A stretch of DNA of 8,462 bases from Candidatus Zixiibacteriota bacterium (GTDB lineage: Bacteria; Zixibacteria; MSB-5A5; JAUVRN01). The notes under the pieces were generated by a model, which worked only from the letters and a program-made list of their open reading frames with translations, was not told the DNA's origin and ran no database searches. The position numbers were made by a program, and so were the translations under genes. The stretch is taken from contig JAUVRN010000066.1 of NCBI GenBank assembly GCA_030597645.1, positions 1-8,462 of the forward strand, in the 5' to 3' direction. Shown one piece after another: positions 6,908 through 8,462 of this stretch (the stretch's first letter is position 1; every line of letters starts with the position of its first letter).

Positions 6908-6934
6908 AATATACACAAAATCACCCCGCGGCAA
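6908..6934 (-). promoter_or_regulatory. Possible promoter of the kor operon
   Basis: On the minus strand TATATT (6913-6908) resembles a -10 box, five of six to consensus. TTGCCG (6934-6929) lies 15 bases upstream as a possible -35, a shorter gap than the ideal 17. Transcription would start near 6900 and give a leader of about 115 bases. A perfect 8-bp palindrome GACCGGTC (6888-6895) would lie just inside the transcript and could be an operator. This is pattern matching only, and a lineage-specific promoter type is possible. Confidence 0.3.
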
Positions 6935-6953
6935 ACCTTTTTGGGAGGTTTTT
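6933..6953 (+). terminator. Short hairpin with T-run in the divergent intergenic region
   Basis: AAACCT (6933-6938) and AGGTTT (6946-6951) are perfect complements with a 7-base loop. On the plus strand the 3' arm runs into TTTTT (6949-6953), resembling a weak intrinsic terminator. No plus-strand gene lies upstream, so it could only stop antisense transcription entering the kinase gene. It also touches the putative kor -35 box, so it may instead be a regulator site. The stem is AT-rich and short. Confidence 0.25.
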
Positions 6954-6998
6954 CGACCGATCTCAAAGCCGCATTCGGCGCGGCGGTTCACTGGACCG

Positions 6999-7027
6999 TT
7001 GGCTTCGACGCGCGGGGTCGTTACGAT
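6999..7027 (+). promoter_or_regulatory. Putative sigma70-type promoter of the kinase-like gene
   Basis: TTGGCT (6999-7004) and TACGAT (7022-7027) each match four of six consensus bases and are separated by exactly 17 bases. The expected start of transcription falls at about 7034-7037, at or just before ATG 7037, so the mRNA would be almost leaderless. There is no Shine-Dalgarno sequence before either ATG 7037 or GTG 7071, which fits that reading. Confidence 0.4.
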
Positions 7028-7036
7028 ACCTTCTGC

Positions 7037-7090
7037 ATGAACTCTCCTGACTCGAAACGACACCCTCGGCGTGAACTCTCCTGACTCGAA
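7037..7090 (+). repeat. Direct repeat duplicating the start region of the kinase-like gene
   Basis: TGAACTCTCCTGACTCGAA occurs at 7038-7056 and again, identically, at 7072-7090, a period of 34 bases. Each copy begins with a start-like codon (ATG 7037, GTG 7071) and encodes NSPDSK. Because 34 is not a multiple of three, the first copy is out of frame with the kinase. From ATG 7037 it reads 15 codons (MNSPDSKRHPRRELS) to a TGA at 7082-7084, ending 14 bases past GTG 7071. The bases after the 19-mer match poorly, so this is either an old tandem duplication or one that copied only the start. Confidence 0.85.
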
Positions 7091-8285
7091 GGGCGGGCTC
7101 CGGCTGCCCCCACACCTGAAGGCCGCCCAGGCGATTCCGGGCAGCAGCCGTATCTTCACGGCGACCGATCTCCTGCGCGGTCGGTCCGTCATGCTCAAGT
7201 GGTCACGGTCCCGTCGCGAGACCGGGGCGCTCACGCGCGAGTGGCTCTTGCTCAGTAGACTGCTTACCGGGCGGTTCACTCGGCCTCTGGAGTTTCGGCG
7301 GATCGGTCGGGATCAGGCTTATCTGACCTACGATCGGATCGACGGGGCGACGCTGGATGAGGCCTTCCCGCGTCTGGATGCCCGGGGCCGGTGGCAGGTC
7401 GTGCATTCCGCCCTCGAGGCCCTGGACGGATTGCACCGTTCGGGCGTCGTGCATGGAGATATCCGGCCCCAGAACCTGGTGGTGCGTAGTTCGGATCAAC
7501 GCGTACACCTCCTCGATCTCGAGTACACCTGGGCCACCGCTCGTCTTTCTGCGGGCATGACCTACGTGCCTGGCTGGAACCCGGACTTGCCGCAATCCGG
7601 GGCGACACAGACCGCACGCTCGGATCTCAGGGCCCTGGGTGGGTTGCTGGGCGCCCTGATGAAGGACGCTCAGGACGAATGCGGCTGGTCGAGGAGTCTC
7701 CGCGTTTTTTCGGAAGAGTTGCGTTCGGACTACGAGCTCGAATTGCTCGCCGGTGCCGGCGAAGCGCTGATGCGACTGCGGAGGCTCACACGCTCTTTCG
7801 AGCGAGTGCTTCCCGAATGGGAGCGGTGGCACACGCCGCCGATGGCACTCGAGAGAAGAAACTGCACGGTCCGATGGGATGGGTTCATGGTCGACCATGC
7901 CGGCAGTCCCGGTACGCGCTGTCTGCACATCTGCGGTCCACCATCGGTCGGCAAGCGGACGTTTGTCCGAGTCGTCGCGGCGCGACAGGCTGCGCAAGGA
8001 GGTTCGGTTGTTTGTCTCATCGACGAATCGCCCGAGACGATGACCCCGGATCGAATCGAGCTGTTGCGTTCCGTTCTGGACGATGTGGTGGAGCCCCGGC
8101 TGGTTGTCCTGCAGGCCGAGGCGCCGAGCCGGCTCATCGGTGCCATCCGTGAGGCCGTGCCCGGCGGAACCTGTGTCGTGGACGTCTGCGATCAACCTCA
8201 TACCGAAACGGACGATGCCGATGTCTGGAACTTCGATCCGCTGACCACTCGCGAGTGGCTACGATGGCTACGCGCATCCGCATAG
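7071..8285 (+). CDS. Protein-kinase-like domain fused to a degenerate P-loop region
   Basis: This 404-residue protein has no signal peptide or membrane helix. Residues about 20-250 follow the protein-kinase fold. The Gly-rich loop is poor (IPGSSRIF, 22-29), but the VMLKW lysine (Lys43) and a helix-C glutamate (Glu57) are in place. The catalytic loop is HGDIRPQN (128-135, Asp130 and Asn135), the metal motif is DLE (149-151) in place of DFG, and the helix-F Asp185 is in SDLRALG. The key polar residues remain, so activity is possible, but HGD and DLE resemble aminoglycoside/choline-kinase relatives more than standard Ser/Thr kinases. After a linker, CGPPSVGKRT (288-297) resembles a Walker A loop with Arg at the usual Ser/Thr position. 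No convincing Walker B acidic pair follows. FDPLTTREWLRWLR near the end resembles the segment after the nucleotide domain in STAND ATPases, so the ATPase seems cut short. GTG 7071 is chosen because it keeps the whole kinase lobe; no Shine-Dalgarno sequence supports it. Confidence 0.75.
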   Translation: MNSPDSKGGLRLPPHLKAAQAIPGSSRIFTATDLLRGRSVMLKWSRSRRETGALTREWLLLSRLLTGRFTRPLEFRRIGRDQAYLTYDRIDGATLDEAFPRLDARGRWQVVHSALEALDGLHRSGVVHGDIRPQNLVVRSSDQRVHLLDLEYTWATARLSAGMTYVPGWNPDLPQSGATQTARSDLRALGGLLGALMKDAQDECGWSRSLRVFSEELRSDYELELLAGAGEALMRLRRLTRSFERVLPEWERWHTPPMALERRNCTVRWDGFMVDHAGSPGTRCLHICGPPSVGKRTFVRVVAARQAAQGGSVVCLIDESPETMTPDRIELLRSVLDDVVEPRLVVLQAEAPSRLIGAIREAVPGGTCVVDVCDQPHTETDDADVWNFDPLTTREWLRWLRASA

Positions 8286-8462
8286 GCTCGGGCCTCAACC
8301 GTTTTCTGCACCAGCTTGTGACCCTGCTCGCGGACGGCCGCATGGATCGCGCCGGCGCACTTCTGAGCGACCTGGGTCGTGTGGGGGCGCTCACCCCCGG
8401 CGCGGCGTCATCCCAGGTGCTCAATCTCGATCGTGCCCGCCGAGCGCTCCCGGCGCGCCCTC
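8264..8462 (+). CDS. Start of an overlapping downstream gene, or continuation of the kinase/ATPase protein (3' partial)
   Basis: From ATG 8264 the frame stays open to the right edge (66 codons). It overlaps the last 22 bp of the kinase-like gene. The product starts MATRIRIGSGLNRFLHQLVT and continues with LLADGRMDRAGALLSDLGRVGAL, which looks helical. GSGLNRFLHQLVTLLADGRM loosely resembles the GNPFFLEELL-type helix that follows the nucleotide domain in STAND ATPases. It may therefore be a separate translationally coupled gene or the rest of the kinase protein after a -1 frameshift. I cannot assign a function. GTG 8255 is an alternative start in the same frame. Confidence 0.5.
   Translation, partial: MATRIRIGSGLNRFLHQLVTLLADGRMDRAGALLSDLGRVGALTPGAASSQVLNLDRARRALPARP

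Noticed and set aside
6297..7040. 247-codon plus-strand frame over the first CBS gene and the divergent spacer
   Set aside because: It is antisense to a clear CBS-pair gene and runs through the putative promoter region; its product resembles no family.
7203..8201. 332-codon minus-strand reading frame opposite the kinase-like gene
   Set aside because: The plus strand carries clear kinase motifs, while the minus-strand product shows none. It is a GC-driven shadow.
1..8462. Mobile element, prophage, CRISPR array or toxin-antitoxin pair
   Set aside because: There are no transposase, integrase, terminal repeats, spaced repeats or small toxin-like gene pairs. The genes are metabolic and regulatory with uniform base composition.

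Overview
The window is a gene-dense, GC-rich stretch of a bacterial chromosome. It carries no RNA genes, insertion sequences or CRISPR arrays that I can see. The organism makes menaquinone by the futalosine route (mqnC, mqnD) and has a two-subunit 2-oxoglutarate:ferredoxin oxidoreductase with the gamma domain fused to the alpha subunit, as in Mycobacterium KorAB. It also encodes a Ser/Thr-kinase-like protein joined to a P-loop region. This set suits a GC-rich, respiring environmental bacterium, for example Gemmatimonadota or another FCB-type lineage, but the sequence does not fix the phylum.

Layout. (1) Positions 1-1924, plus strand: mqnC (its first few codons lie off the left edge) followed by mqnD, which overlaps it by 89 bp. 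(2) A 27-bp convergent gap containing a strong stem-loop. (3) 1952-2665, minus strand: a DUF4349-type lipoprotein, preceded by a 115-bp spacer holding three consecutive inverted repeats. The repeat nearest the gene can form two mutually exclusive hairpins, one of which would hide the Shine-Dalgarno sequence. (4) 6785-2781, minus strand: a tight four-gene operon reading CBS-pair protein, korA, korB, zinc-ribbon plus CBS-pair protein. (5) 6786-7070: a divergent intergenic region with putative promoters on both strands and a duplicated start region for the next gene. (6) 7071-8285, plus strand: a kinase-like/P-loop protein, followed by an overlapping reading frame that runs off the right edge.

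Function. MqnC and MqnD perform two consecutive late steps toward 1,4-dihydroxy-6-naphthoate, the menaquinone precursor. KorA and KorB form the enzyme that oxidises 2-oxoglutarate to succinyl-CoA with ferredoxin as electron acceptor (or the reverse). The two CBS proteins bracketing korAB look like dedicated nucleotide-sensing regulators of that enzyme, which is an inference from operon position. The kinase-like gene is transcribed divergently from the kor operon and may share its control region.

Most noteworthy points: the CBS-KorAB-CBS arrangement, the possible RNA switch ahead of the lipoprotein gene, the duplicated and frame-shifted start of the kinase gene beside a promoter that would give an almost leaderless mRNA, and the aminoglycoside-phosphotransferase-like motifs and degenerate P-loop of the kinase.
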